Positions 45,034 to 54,055 of a stretch of DNA of 64,000 nt are shown piece after piece. The notes under the pieces were generated by a model. It was not told where the DNA came from, did not search any database, and saw nothing but the letters and a program-made list of their open reading frames with translations. How positions within the stretch are numbered: position 1 is the first letter of the stretch; the number at the start of each line of letters is the position of its first letter. This DNA is from Bradyrhizobium sp. ISRA464. Lineage in GTDB: Bacteria > Pseudomonadota > Alphaproteobacteria > Rhizobiales > Xanthobacteraceae. The stretch lies in contig NZ_CP094526.1 of assembly GCF_029910095.1 (NCBI RefSeq), positions 5,332,001-5,396,000 of the forward strand, read 5' to 3'. The position numbers and the translations under genes were made by a program.

Positions 45034-45318
45034 ATGTCACGAGCCGCTTACCTGTCGCTACTTGCAGCGATCACTTCATTCGCACTTGCCTCGAGCGCTG
45101 CCCTAGCGGACAGCACAAACGGGAATAAGACCGGATTTAACACGACGTCTACAACAACGACCACGAGCGGTCAGGGTGGAAGCGGCAATACCTGCAACGA
45201 CAATCCCGGGTGCACTACAACGACCTCCACCACGACCACTACACAGAATAACGGTGGCAACAACAGCTCTTCAACTTCATCGTCGACATGCGATGGCCCA
45301 GCGGGGCAGTGCAAGTAG
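45034..45318 (+). CDS. Secreted Thr/Asn/Gly-rich cysteine peptide, copy 1
   Basis: A protein of 94 residues. A Sec signal (SLLAAITSFALASSAALA) is followed by DSTNGNKTGF and low-complexity Thr, Ser, Asn and Gly runs. Two cysteine motifs stand out: CNDNPGC near 55 and the C-terminal CDGPAGQCK. The start has AGGAGG seven bases upstream. It is paralogous to the gene at 45429, sharing the post-signal DSTNGNK and both cysteine motifs. No family was recognised. The two genes stand directly before a MacAB-type exporter. Function unknown; an exported peptide, surface protein or bacteriocin-like factor are options. Confidence 0.82.
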   Translation: MSRAAYLSLLAAITSFALASSAALADSTNGNKTGFNTTSTTTTTSGQGGSGNTCNDNPGCTTTTSTTTTTQNNGGNNSSSTSSSTCDGPAGQCK

Positions 45319-45428
45319 GCCGCTCGGCACATGGTATCTTACTGCTTGCGAATAACGCCAAGATGGGCGTCGTGGGTCACACAGCCTTAGGTTCCATCAA
45401 GATGCTCTAGCGAAACAGGAGGAAATCC

Positions 45429-45665
45429 ATGACACGGCTGATCTCTGTTCTCGTGCTAGTAGGTTCAGTTGCCTCGAGTGCTGCCCTCGCGGATAGCACT
45501 AACGGAAATAAGAACGGATTTACGACGACGACAACCACCACCCAGGGCGGGAGCACCAATACCTGCAACGGCAATCCAGGGTGCACTACAACGACCACCA
45601 CGCAGAACGGGGGCGGAAACAACAGTTCATCAACCTGCGACGGCCCAGCCGGGCAGTGCAAGTAA
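45429..45665 (+). CDS. Secreted Thr/Asn/Gly-rich cysteine peptide, copy 2
   Basis: A protein of 78 residues with a Sec signal (ISVLVLVGSVASSAALA), then DSTNGNKNGF, Thr-rich runs, CNGNPGC and the C-terminal CDGPAGQCK. AGGAGG lies six bases before the ATG. It is a shorter copy of the gene 110 bases upstream, with the Thr and Ser runs reduced; the signal cleavage region (SSAALADSTNGNK) is almost identical. The DNA of the repeats is similar enough for recombination between the copies. The four cysteines could form two small disulphide loops. Confidence 0.82.
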   Translation: MTRLISVLVLVGSVASSAALADSTNGNKNGFTTTTTTTQGGSTNTCNGNPGCTTTTTTQNGGGNNSSSTCDGPAGQCK

Positions 45666-45692
45666 CGCAGAAAACGTGATCTGATCAGCGCT

Positions 45693-45719
45693 GTGGTCGA
45701 GGCGTCAAGCCGCGGCCAC
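45693..45719 (+). terminator. Possible hairpin between peptide genes and exporter
   Basis: GTGGTCGAGGC pairs with GCCGCGGCCAC around a short loop with one mismatch and one wobble. There is no T run, so it is a weak terminator or an attenuator that could lower exporter expression relative to the peptides. Confidence 0.25.
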
Positions 45720-45751
45720 GGCACTGGCTCAATAGGCGGTGGGCACCAGCG

Positions 45752-47137
45752 ATGTGGAAGCCGTTGGTGGTTTTCATTGGTTCGATCGGGATTGGCCTCC
45801 CTGCCGCGATCATACTTGCAGCAACGGAGACGAAGGAGCTGTCGGAGACTCAGCCGACCCCGTATCGGCTCGCTGAGGTCAGTCGTGGGCCCGCCGTAAC
45901 CAAGGTGCTGGCGGCGGGTACCATCCAGCCCGTCGTGAGCGTTGTCGTTGGTTCGCAGGTATCGGGCCAGGTTCAAGAGATCCTGGTCGACTACAACGAT
46001 TCAGTCAAAGAAGGGCAGCCTATTGCGCGGCTCGATCCGCAGCTCTTTGTCACGCGTGTGGAACAAGCACGGGCCGAGGTCGATGTGGCGAGACAGGCCG
46101 TGCGGATTGCGATGGACGAGGTGGCGACTGCGGAGGCCGCCGGGAACAGCGCAGCGGCCGAGCGCAACAAGGCGGAGGCGGAAGTCAAACGCGCCGAGGT
46201 CGTTGCGGACAACGCCTTGCGCCGGTTCGAGCGCAAAACTCAGCTGGTAAAGAGCGGCTCAAGTTCGGTCAGCGATCTCGACGATGCTCGCACCGCCCAT
46301 GAGGCAGCGGCTGCAGATGTGGAGTCGATCAAGGCACAGTTGGCGTCACAGCAAGCCCGTGCACAGGAGGCCGGTGCTAAACTTGGCGTGGCGCGCTCCC
46401 GCGTGGCTCACAGCGAAGCGCAGGTCCGGCGCAGCGAGGCGGCATTGCGGCAAGCTGAAGCCGATTTGGAACGTACCGTGATCCGTGCGCCGATGGACGG
46501 TGTGGTCATCGAGCGGAGCGTTACAGCGGGCCAGACGGTCGCCGCCAGTTTTCAGGCGCCAACGCTGTTCACAATCGGTGATCTTAGCGCAGTTTCGATC
46601 GAGCTCGCCATTGATGAGGCCGACATCGGCCAGATCGCTCTCGGCCAATCGGTCACATTCTCAGTAGACGCATACCCGAACAAAGCCTTCGATGGCCGTG
46701 TTGTGCAAATTCGGAAAGCTCCGCACACGCAAGACAGCGTGGTGACATACACCGTCGTCGCATCCGCAACGAACGAGGGCCAGCTACTGTTTCCCGGGAT
46801 GACAGCCAAGGCCGAGATCATCACCGACGTGAGACCCGATGCCCTGCAGGTTCCCAGCGCCGCCCTCCGCTATCGGCCGCAAGGTATCGTCGAACCATCT
46901 GGATCGCATGTTTGGGTTTTTGATCGTGACAGCATCCATCCCATCGCCGTGCGAGTGGGTCTTAGCAGCGGCGGCTTGACCGAGATCGTTGGGCCTCTTC
47001 GAAAAGGGACGACGATTATCGTCGGCAATCTCGTGCAGGAAGCCCACCGGGATACTGTGACGCAAACGCTCCGCCTGATGCTAGCGAGTTGGACCGGATG
47101 GGTGCGCGCTGCGGTGGCCGAACGAGCCCGGTCTTAG
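45752..47137 (+). CDS. MacA/HlyD-type periplasmic adaptor protein
   Basis: A protein of 461 residues with an N-terminal membrane anchor (VVFIGSIGIGLPAAIILAA). A lipoyl-like half (VGSQVSGQVQEILVDYNDSV), a long coiled coil (about 105-240, rich in Ala, Glu and Arg), the second lipoyl half (VIRAPMDGVVIERSVTAGQTV) and a beta-barrel (ELAIDEADIGQIALGQSVTF) follow in the usual order. It should link the inner-membrane ABC pair to an outer-membrane channel, as MacA does. No outer-membrane factor is encoded beside it. It is ten bases before the ATPase gene and in one operon with it. Confidence 0.88.
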   Translation: MWKPLVVFIGSIGIGLPAAIILAATETKELSETQPTPYRLAEVSRGPAVTKVLAAGTIQPVVSVVVGSQVSGQVQEILVDYNDSVKEGQPIARLDPQLFVTRVEQARAEVDVARQAVRIAMDEVATAEAAGNSAAAERNKAEAEVKRAEVVADNALRRFERKTQLVKSGSSSVSDLDDARTAHEAAAADVESIKAQLASQQARAQEAGAKLGVARSRVAHSEAQVRRSEAALRQAEADLERTVIRAPMDGVVIERSVTAGQTVAASFQAPTLFTIGDLSAVSIELAIDEADIGQIALGQSVTFSVDAYPNKAFDGRVVQIRKAPHTQDSVVTYTVVASATNEGQLLFPGMTAKAEIITDVRPDALQVPSAALRYRPQGIVEPSGSHVWVFDRDSIHPIAVRVGLSSGGLTEIVGPLRKGTTIIVGNLVQEAHRDTVTQTLRLMLASWTGWVRAAVAERARS

Positions 47138-47147
47138 GAGGCTGAGT

Positions 47148-47840
47148 GTGCCCGGGTACGTCATTGAGGGGGATAGGCTGAGCAAGCACTACCGTTTGGG
47201 GGGGCGCACCGTGATCGCTCTCGATGATGTCTCGCTGGTGGTCGAAGCAGGGGACTACGTTGCCGTTACCGGTGCTTCGGGCTCCGGCAAGACGACTCTC
47301 ATGAAAATCCTGGGCTGCCTGGAACGCCCCAGTAGCGGACAATATCGCCTCAGCGGCATCGATGTTGCGGGCCTGACTGCGGACCAGATGGCAGAAGTCC
47401 GCAATCGCGCCATCGGCTTTCTGTTCCAGTCCTTTCTGCTGCTGCCACAGAGCACCGCCGTTGAGAACGTCGAGATGCCGCTTGCCTATGCGGGGGTGTC
47501 GCGGTCGGAACGACAAAGGCGGGCGCGCGCTGCGCTGGCGAGCGTCGGATTGGCCGATCGCGAGGATCACCGGCCCGGGCGCTTATCCGGCGGGGAGCAG
47601 CAACGGGTGGCCCTCGCGCGGGCCGTCGTTAACCGCCCCAAACTCCTGCTCGCGGACGAGCCGACCGGAGCGCTCGACGGTGCCTCGGCGGGCGAGGTGA
47701 TGCGCCTCTTCGCCGAACTCCACCACTCGGGTGTTACGATCGTGCTGGTGACCCATGACATGTCCATCGCGGACCACGCCCGGCGCGTGTTGCGCTTCAA
47801 GCTGGGGCGGTTGGAGACGGAGGAGATGATTGCTCGATGA
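47148..47840 (+). CDS. MacB-type ABC ATPase
   Basis: A protein of 230 residues starting with a GTG at 47148, preceded by GGAGG. Walker A GASGSGKTT is near 42, the Q-loop FLFQSFLLLP near 92, signature LSGGEQQRVALARA near 146 and Walker B LLLADEPTGALD near 168, with an H-loop VTHDMS. It is of the LolD/MacB subfamily (about 230 residues, EPTGALD). It pairs with the separate permease that follows, overlapping it by four bases. In MacB the ATPase and permease are fused; here they are split. Confidence 0.92.
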   Translation: MPGYVIEGDRLSKHYRLGGRTVIALDDVSLVVEAGDYVAVTGASGSGKTTLMKILGCLERPSSGQYRLSGIDVAGLTADQMAEVRNRAIGFLFQSFLLLPQSTAVENVEMPLAYAGVSRSERQRRARAALASVGLADREDHRPGRLSGGEQQRVALARAVVNRPKLLLADEPTGALDGASAGEVMRLFAELHHSGVTIVLVTHDMSIADHARRVLRFKLGRLETEEMIAR

Positions 47841-49066
47841 GGCTCGCGACAACACTGGTACCAGCGCTACATGCGCTCAGGGTGCATCGACTTCGCACCG
47901 GACTGGCGCTGCTTGGCATCTGTTTCGGTGTTGCGGCGATAGTACTCATAGTCGTCCTGGGTTCGACCACCCAGGCGAAACTCGACGCAGAGATCAGGGA
48001 GCTCGGGGCCGACGTGCTTCTCGTGCTGCCTGGCCCAGCGCGCAGCAAGGGAGCCTGGAGCACCAAGGGCAAGCCGGCGGTGACCGAAGCGGACGGCGAT
48101 GCGATCGCGCAGGAAATCTCGGGGCTCGTCGCAGTGGCTCCCGCCCTGCGCGGATCGACGCAGGTGGTCGCCGGAAACCGTAACCAGTCCACTACGGTGC
48201 GCGGAGTTACGCCAGGCATGTTCGAGGCACGGCCGTGGCCGCTGACAACAGGGCGACCACTCGTCGAGGAGGATGTCCGGCGATCAGCCAAGGTGGCACT
48301 ACTCGCGCATGGAATCGCGAGAACCCTGTTCGGCGATGAGGATCCGAGCGGCCAGGTTGTCCGCATCAAGCAGATTCCGTTCGTTGTCGCCGGCGTTCTG
48401 GAGGAGAAGGGGCATAGTCTGGACGGCGACGATCTCGACAACCAGATCTTCATTCCCATCACGACCGCCCGTAAGCGTGTCTTGGGCTTCTTCCGGGGCC
48501 ACCCGACAGCCGTTGGAGGGATCACGTTGCGAGTGGCCAATACGGCCGAAATGGAGCAAGCGAGCGCAGGTGTGCGCGGTCTCTTGCGCGAACGTCACCG
48601 CATAGGACGCAACGATCTCGACGACTTCGTCGTGCGTGACCTGGCGGCCGCACAGCGCGCGCAATCGCAATCGGCCTGGCTTACCACATTGATGCTCACA
48701 GGAGCAGCGGCGGTCTCCCTCGTCGTCGGCGGCGTTGGAATCATGAACGTGATGCTCGTTTCGGTGAGTGAGCGCCGACAAGAGATCGGGTTGCGCATGG
48801 CAATTGGCGCGCGTCGTCGCGAGATCGGCTGCCAGTTCTTGATCGAAGCCGGCCTGCTTTCGCTATTGGGGTCAGGAGTCGGCGTGGTGCTGGGAGTGTG
48901 CGGCGCGCTCTTTTTCGGTGCTGGGCCAGCAATCGAGCGTCCGGAAACGGGGCTGGCCATTCTATGCGCGGCGGGCGCGGCAACGCTGATCACCATCGTG
49001 TCCAGCCTCTATCCGTCGCGAAAAGCAGCCCGTTTAGACCCCGCCGAGGCACTGACCCAAGGCTGA
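47837..49066 (+). CDS. MacB/FtsX-type ABC permease
   Basis: A protein of 409 residues with one N-terminal helix (GLALLGICFGVAAIVLIVVLG), a large periplasmic domain (MacB_PCD, about 45-275), and three C-terminal helices in the FtsX region (SLVVGGVGIMNVMLVSVSERRQEIGLR is diagnostic). The topology is that of MacB permeases, which act as mechanotransmitters and expel peptides or toxins from the periplasm. The ATG at 47837 overlaps the ATPase stop. A stem of eight base pairs follows the stop. Confidence 0.9.
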   Translation: MRLATTLVPALHALRVHRLRTGLALLGICFGVAAIVLIVVLGSTTQAKLDAEIRELGADVLLVLPGPARSKGAWSTKGKPAVTEADGDAIAQEISGLVAVAPALRGSTQVVAGNRNQSTTVRGVTPGMFEARPWPLTTGRPLVEEDVRRSAKVALLAHGIARTLFGDEDPSGQVVRIKQIPFVVAGVLEEKGHSLDGDDLDNQIFIPITTARKRVLGFFRGHPTAVGGITLRVANTAEMEQASAGVRGLLRERHRIGRNDLDDFVVRDLAAAQRAQSQSAWLTTLMLTGAAAVSLVVGGVGIMNVMLVSVSERRQEIGLRMAIGARRREIGCQFLIEAGLLSLLGSGVGVVLGVCGALFFGAGPAIERPETGLAILCAAGAATLITIVSSLYPSRKAARLDPAEALTQG

Positions 49067-49077
49067 TGCAAACTTGA

Positions 49078-49101
49078 TGAGCGCGGTTTTCATCGCGCTC
49101 A
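49078..49101 (+). terminator. Stem-loop after the permease gene
   Basis: TGAGCGCG and CGCGCTCA form a perfect 8-bp stem with the loop GTTTTCAT, 12 bases after the macB-like stop. There is no downstream T run, so termination may be weak or Rho-assisted. Confidence 0.4.
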
Positions 49102-49210
49102 GATGGACGGCGCCGATGCGACTCCTGGACTTTCACTGTTCCCACGTGGGCGGACCAGACGAGCTCCTGGATCAGCGGGCTGGTGCGATGCCATGACTTG
49201 CCGGTTCTTC

Positions 49211-49228
49211 TAAGCGGAGGGCCGCTTA
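49211..49228. terminator. Stem-loop between convergent genes
   Basis: TAAGCGG-AGGG-CCGCTTA is a perfect 7-bp stem in the 246-base convergent gap between the MacAB operon and the OPX gene. Further right, GCCGGC-GAT-GCCGGC at 49279-49293 is another. Either could end transcription in both directions. Confidence 0.4.
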
Positions 49229-49312
49229 TGGCCCATCGTGTCATCTCGCTGCGCTGCAGATTTAGGCCGAGGTGTTGAGCCGGCGATGCCGGCCCAGCCC
49301 CCTTGCCAAGTG

Positions 49313-50509
49313 TCACTGGCGCGAGTTGATTCGTAGGATCTGCGCGTTGTTCGCGGCGACAATCGTGCTGTTGGCGGTGCCGACTACCGCCTGGACGAAC
49401 TGCAGGAACTTTGTCGTGTCGACGGTCGCGGCGTTTGCGGCAAACAACACGTCCTTGTCCCGCATTTCAAACTTGCTGGCGAGGAAGAAGCCGGACGGAT
49501 CGCGGAAGTCGGCATTGTAGACCACGGGCACCAGCGGACCGGTGAACCTGGAGCAGTCGACGCCCAGTCGTTCCACCAGCTCGCGCGGCTCGCGCCGATA
49601 GACATAGACGCCCGCGGGTTCTGCCTGCGCATCAATCAGGCCACCAGCCTTGGCCATCGCCTGCGCCATGGTGATCTTCCACATATCGAATGGGAATTGG
49701 GCCTGCCCGCCGAAGTTTCCTCCGATCGTGAACGCGCCAAAGGCGAGGAAGACCTGCGGTTCGCGGTAGACATAGATCGTGTCGCCGGGATGGACCCAGA
49801 CGTTGTTAGCCGGCTGATACACCAAGGCTCCGAACGGAACCGTGGCGCGCTTGCCGCCGCGCTCCAGCGTCACCCAACTCTCCCAGCCCGGCCCCGTCAG
49901 GCCGCCGGCGCGCGCGATCAGGTCAAGCACCCGCTCGCCGGCCGCATTCGCGGTCAAACGGGCCGGCGTTCTCACTTCACCCAGCACGCTGATAAGAGAA
50001 GTGTTTTGCGTGATCAAGGACACCACGACTTGCGGTTCAATGGCGCGGTTTCCGATTGCCTTCACGATATCGCGCTGGATGTCGGTCGGGGTACGGCCGT
50101 TGGCCTTCACTTGACCTGCGTAGGGAACTGTAATGTTCCCGTTCAAATCAACGTTCTGGTTTGGCAAGGCCACAAAGTTACCTGGCCGCACACCGGCCTC
50201 TGCCGGGATAAACAAGCCTCCGGCGGCGGCTTCGAAGATCGACACGGCCACCGTGTCTCCGATGCCAAATCTGATGCCTGGCGGTGGCCGACGATCGGGA
50301 AACGACCCCGCGATGGCTCCAGGGCCATATTCCTTCAGGATGTCGACAACGGTCGGTGTGAGCTTGACCAAGACGTAATCCGGCCCCGACCGCGTAATCT
50401 CGCTCTTGATGACGTGATCTTCCGGCCCGGACGATGGCATGATCGCGCATCCCGCGGAAGAAAGCAGAATGCCGAGCAAGACTCCCCATACTAAAACGCT
50501 ACGCCTCAC
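49313..50509 (-). CDS. Outer-membrane polysaccharide export lipoprotein (OPX, Wza/ExoF type)
   Basis: A protein of 398 residues. The signal ends in a lipobox (SSAGC near 21) followed by AIMPSSGP, the usual Wza start. A polysaccharide-export domain with FGIGDTVAVSIFEAA and NVDLNGNITVPYAGQVKANG spans about 80-165, then SLBB-like repeats (ISVLGEVRTPARLTANAAGERVLDLIARAGG) to about 290. The C-terminal VLFAANAATVDTTKFLQFV may include the outer-membrane helix. It should form the export channel for polymer handed over by ExoP. It is transcribed alone on the minus strand. Confidence 0.9.
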   Translation of the reverse strand: MRRSVLVWGVLLGILLSSAGCAIMPSSGPEDHVIKSEITRSGPDYVLVKLTPTVVDILKEYGPGAIAGSFPDRRPPPGIRFGIGDTVAVSIFEAAAGGLFIPAEAGVRPGNFVALPNQNVDLNGNITVPYAGQVKANGRTPTDIQRDIVKAIGNRAIEPQVVVSLITQNTSLISVLGEVRTPARLTANAAGERVLDLIARAGGLTGPGWESWVTLERGGKRATVPFGALVYQPANNVWVHPGDTIYVYREPQVFLAFGAFTIGGNFGGQAQFPFDMWKITMAQAMAKAGGLIDAQAEPAGVYVYRREPRELVERLGVDCSRFTGPLVPVVYNADFRDPSGFFLASKFEMRDKDVLFAANAATVDTTKFLQFVQAVVGTANSTIVAANNAQILRINSRQ

Positions 50510-51002
50510 AACGCGTCCCCCCTCACTCCAGGCTACACTTCGTCAAATTCCCCAAGCCGCGTCAACGAAGCCCTAGGAGATGGTGAGAATAAGGAGATGA
50601 TGTTGCAGCGCAGTTACAGGTAAGCGCGATTTTAAATGGGCAGCGACACTGTCTAATACAGGAGCGCTGCCCAATATTCGTTGTGTCGGCACGCAGGTAC
50701 CAGGCAATGTGAATGCAAATGACTGCTCCCTTCAGCAGTTCCATGCGCGCGGTTCCACCGTGATACTGATCCCTCTGATGTTCCGATTGACGCAGGGCCG
50801 GAATGCGTCTGACACCAAATCGCCACGGTTACTGTCGCGTCGACGGCTTGAAATCAAACTCCGGCGGATCGAGATCCGCGCCTGCGGACCAAAATCGGCA
50901 CAACGGCATTGCCGGTTGCTTGCAACAAAATTGAGCGGTGCAACCGATCATCTTTTGATACTAGTGCGACGTTGTTGGGCAAGACGTCCAGCACCGGCTC
51001 AA
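50510..51002. other. Intergenic region with a strong inverted repeat
   Basis: No gene is supported in 493 bases. At 50637-50673 TGGGCAGCG and CGCTGCCCA pair perfectly; inside, a symmetrical 3x3 bulge and a second stem CTGT/ACAG leave a 5-base loop (CTAAT). The structure could be an operator, a terminator of a leftward transcript or a small RNA. Confidence 0.5.
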
Positions 51003-51629
51003 ATGAAGGTTCCGTCATCATTGCCCATGATACGTCCAATACTGCTGTGCGCTGCTCTACTGGTTGTCGCTCATGGTTCCAGCCGGGCCGAGACGCCACG
51101 TCCGGGCATGATGAACTGCGCGTCCGGTGTCAGTCCCGAGCAGCGACAGCGGTGCGACGAGGAGGCCTTCAAGCAGGTTGAGGCCGGCAGCCAATCGACA
51201 CAGCTCGATGGCGGCTGGCGATTGGTGAGAAGCAGAGACCCCGACGGCGGCACCGACGCCATTTCGGCGATGCATGTGGTCGATAGTGCCAGATCGGATG
51301 CGCGTCTTGCAGGCTTGAGCCTGCAATGCGGACGCGACGGGATCGACGTTGCGCTCATCGTCCTCGAGCCCTTGTCGCGCTCGGAGCGGCCGACCGTGAT
51401 CTTGACGACGGGAGGAAAACGCGCGGAGTTCGAAGCGTCCGTGGTCCAGGGCGGTGCAGCGTTACGGCTGCCCGCGGATGCGTCGAAGCTTGCGGCCAGT
51501 GATTGGCAGAACGCCACTGAGCTCTCCGTCGAAATCGCGGCCAAGCCGAACGCGATCCTTGGTGCCGTGCCGATCAGTGGACTGCCGACGGCTCTCAGCT
51601 ACCTGTCGCAAAATTGCCATGCCCGGTAG
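51003..51629 (+). CDS. Secreted protein of unknown function
   Basis: About 208 residues with a Sec signal (IRPILLCAALLVVAHGSSRA, cut after SRA). Cys residues (MMNCASG, QRCDEE, LQCG, QNCHA) could form two disulphides. WRLVRSRDPDGGTDAISAMHV and VALIVLEPLSRSERPTVIL are reminiscent of VasI-like secretion accessory proteins with an immunoglobulin-like fold, but this is a weak resemblance. The start is taken at 51003; an ATG at 51027 is equally possible, and neither has a good ribosome site. The next gene is an O-antigen-ligase-like protein. Confidence 0.65.
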   Translation: MKVPSSLPMIRPILLCAALLVVAHGSSRAETPRPGMMNCASGVSPEQRQRCDEEAFKQVEAGSQSTQLDGGWRLVRSRDPDGGTDAISAMHVVDSARSDARLAGLSLQCGRDGIDVALIVLEPLSRSERPTVILTTGGKRAEFEASVVQGGAALRLPADASKLAASDWQNATELSVEIAAKPNAILGAVPISGLPTALSYLSQNCHAR

Positions 51630-51839
51630 GTCGATGGCGGGAACCTCGTGGGTTCCCTGTGTGAAGAAGCGCTTCGAGCATCCTGCCGGCAAACGCCGAG
51701 CGTAAATTGCAATCTCGACAGGCAACGATTGGCCGCGTGTTGGCGTCGCGCATTCGTATATGCGATAGTTGGGACTGGCCGCCCTTGTCGCGGTGAAATC
51801 ATTCCCGCCCCATTCCAGCCCAGCTTCGAAGTCTCGCAT

Positions 51840-53144
51840 TTGTCGGTTGCCTCTTCCCTCCTGACCATACTGCTAGCCGCGGTTCCGACCTTGGTCATCG
51901 CAAACGGCGTTTTCGCGCAGCAAGCGATCGCACTTGTCGCCGCCGTCATGCTGGCCTTGGCGGTCAGGGGAGCCGACGCCGAACTCACATCGACCGCGCA
52001 GTTGCTCAAGCGATTTTCGGCCGCAATCCTGATCCCAGTTGTCTGGATAGTGGTCCAAATCCTGCCATTGCCGTTCTCGTCGTTGGTAAACCCAATCTGG
52101 TCGGCAACTTCGATCGCGCTGAACGCGCCATCGCTGCCGGTCCGCATCAGCCTTGATCCCGGCGCGACACTGCAAGGCCTGTTTGCTTATCTGGTCTACG
52201 TGTCGCTGGCGGTGTCGACTATCATCATCAGCAGGGATCGCCACAGGGCCGAAACGATCCTGTTCGTGTTGTGTGCAGTGACGACTTTCATGTCGCTCGA
52301 AGTCCTGCTCGGCCGGCTTGATTTTTTTGCCGCCATGACTCCGGCCGCAGACGCCCCAACGAGCCCGTTTCCCGCAGCAGCCGCGCTGGCCACGGTCGCC
52401 AACACCGCACTCGTTGCCCGGGCGTTCGAACGGCACCTGCACCGGCGGGACATCCGCGATCTGGCCTCGGTCCGGCTCTGGCTCGGGCTCCTTTCCGGTT
52501 CGTTCGGAATTGTCGTGGCGATCGCCGCGATGGCGACCCTCGCGCGAGGAGCGCTGCTGGCGGTCGCCGGACTGGGATTGACCGCGATCGTCTTCATTGC
52601 TGCGGTCCGCCGCCTCGGCTTTCGCTCGTGGCCATCCGCGGTCTTGTTTGCGATTCTCGTGGCGATCGTCGGCTCGCTCGCCGTGCCGCGCTTTCAGTCC
52701 GGCGGTTCGAGCCTGCTTGGATTGGTCAGGTTCGCTCCCGAAACAGTGGCATTGGCAGGTCACATGCTCTCCGATGCACCGTGGTTGGGAAACGGCGTCG
52801 GAACGTTTTCCGTGGCGTCGCGGACCTATCAGAACATTGACGCCGCGGCGCCGGCGGTCGCTCCTTCCACCGCGGTCCTAGTCGCGATCGAGTCCGGACG
52901 GCCTGCGCTCGTGATCCTCGCGGGCTTCGCCGCCCAACTGTTTTTCGCCATGTTTCGCGGCGCCGTTCGGCGAGGACGCGATTCCTTCTTCGCGTCGGCC
53001 GCGGCTGCCGGCGTTCTAGTTGTATTCTTCGAGGGCTTCCTTGACTCAAGCTTCTCGAGCCCCGCGGTCAGGATCGTCGTAGCCGTCATGATCGGATTGG
53101 GACTTGCACAATCTGCCGGCCGGACAAGCGGCCTCAAACGCTAG
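51840..53144 (+). CDS. O-antigen ligase / Wzy-like membrane protein
   Basis: About 434 residues with ten or more membrane helices and a periplasmic loop, like members of the O-antigen ligase (Wzy_C) superfamily. The segment GHMLSDAPWLGNGVGTFSVAS near 300 matches the family's conserved H...G.G.F pattern in the main loop. The frame is open back to a GTG at 51648, but those 64 residues are polar and arginine-rich and look untranslated; the TTG at 51840 (GAAG upstream) starts just before the first helix. It may polymerise or transfer the EPS and is distinct from the Wzy at 29229. The next gene begins about 60 bases later. Confidence 0.75.
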   Translation: MSVASSLLTILLAAVPTLVIANGVFAQQAIALVAAVMLALAVRGADAELTSTAQLLKRFSAAILIPVVWIVVQILPLPFSSLVNPIWSATSIALNAPSLPVRISLDPGATLQGLFAYLVYVSLAVSTIIISRDRHRAETILFVLCAVTTFMSLEVLLGRLDFFAAMTPAADAPTSPFPAAAALATVANTALVARAFERHLHRRDIRDLASVRLWLGLLSGSFGIVVAIAAMATLARGALLAVAGLGLTAIVFIAAVRRLGFRSWPSAVLFAILVAIVGSLAVPRFQSGGSSLLGLVRFAPETVALAGHMLSDAPWLGNGVGTFSVASRTYQNIDAAAPAVAPSTAVLVAIESGRPALVILAGFAAQLFFAMFRGAVRRGRDSFFASAAAAGVLVVFFEGFLDSSFSSPAVRIVVAVMIGLGLAQSAGRTSGLKR

Positions 53145-53207
53145 GCGACCACCTGCTCGCACCATAGTAGGATGGCTCTACGCTCACGTCTGACCTCTGG
53201 ATCGGAA

Positions 53208-53879
53208 ATGGCTTCATTGAGCAGGATTCGTATCCCTCTGATGGCGCTGGCGCTGGCCATCGGATTCCATGTCGTCGTCTCCGCCGTCACGGAGATGACG
53301 GCGCTCGAGCACGTGCCATTTCCGTCCGATGCCGCCAAGATCAGCTCGCCCTGGGCCGGGGACGTGCCTTCGCTTTCGGCAATGCTCTCACCTTTCGGAT
53401 CGGAGCTGGAAAGCAACCACGCCTTGATCAGCGCGCTGCTGGCTCTCGAGGCCAGCCGGAAAAAGCAGACGACCGTACAGTCCGCCCAGTACACCAACGC
53501 CATCGGGCGGGTCAGGCGGACACTGTCGATTTCGCCTTACAATCCCGAGCTCTGGCTCGCGCTGGCACTGCTTCAGGCTCAACGCGATCCGCACGATCCT
53601 GTCGTGTTCGAGGCACTGAAGATGACCTATTTCACCGCTCCAAACGATACGCGGTTGGTGCCGGTGCGGCTCGACGTCGCAGGCCGTTTCGATATGCTTG
53701 CTGATCCGGACATCAAGGACCTTGCGCGGAGCGACATTCGGTTGATCATGACCCACCGGCCAGAGCTAAAGCCCGCGATCGTGTCGGCCTTTCGACGGGC
53801 GTCGGATCGCGGCAAGGCCTTCCTGCAAGAAGCCGTTCAGTCGATCGATCCGGCATTCGCGCAAACCCTACGTGGCTAA
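53208..53879 (+). CDS. Single-pass membrane protein of unknown function
   Basis: About 223 residues with one N-terminal membrane helix (IPLMALALAIGFHVVVSAV) and a mainly helical, presumably periplasmic, domain. ISPYNPELWLALALLQAQ near 110-130 resembles a TPR helix pair. The gene lies 63 bases downstream of the ligase-like gene, so it may be its partner; proteins with TPR parts often assist Wzy-family enzymes. The start at 53208 (GGATCGGA upstream) is preferred over an ATG 12 codons earlier. No name can be given. Confidence 0.6.
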   Translation: MASLSRIRIPLMALALAIGFHVVVSAVTEMTALEHVPFPSDAAKISSPWAGDVPSLSAMLSPFGSELESNHALISALLALEASRKKQTTVQSAQYTNAIGRVRRTLSISPYNPELWLALALLQAQRDPHDPVVFEALKMTYFTAPNDTRLVPVRLDVAGRFDMLADPDIKDLARSDIRLIMTHRPELKPAIVSAFRRASDRGKAFLQEAVQSIDPAFAQTLRG

Positions 53880-54055
53880 AAGTCGGGCACGACACAATCG
53901 CGAATTCGGAAAGCTGACAGACAACGCAAGACGCAGACGGGCTCATTGACCCATCTTGGCCACACTTCATCCAATTTTCCGTCGGCAGTATCGTTCCGGT
54001 TGCTCGTCCCGGCGCGAGCACTTAAGGTCTGATCGCGATCAGGGGAGCGGAAGCG

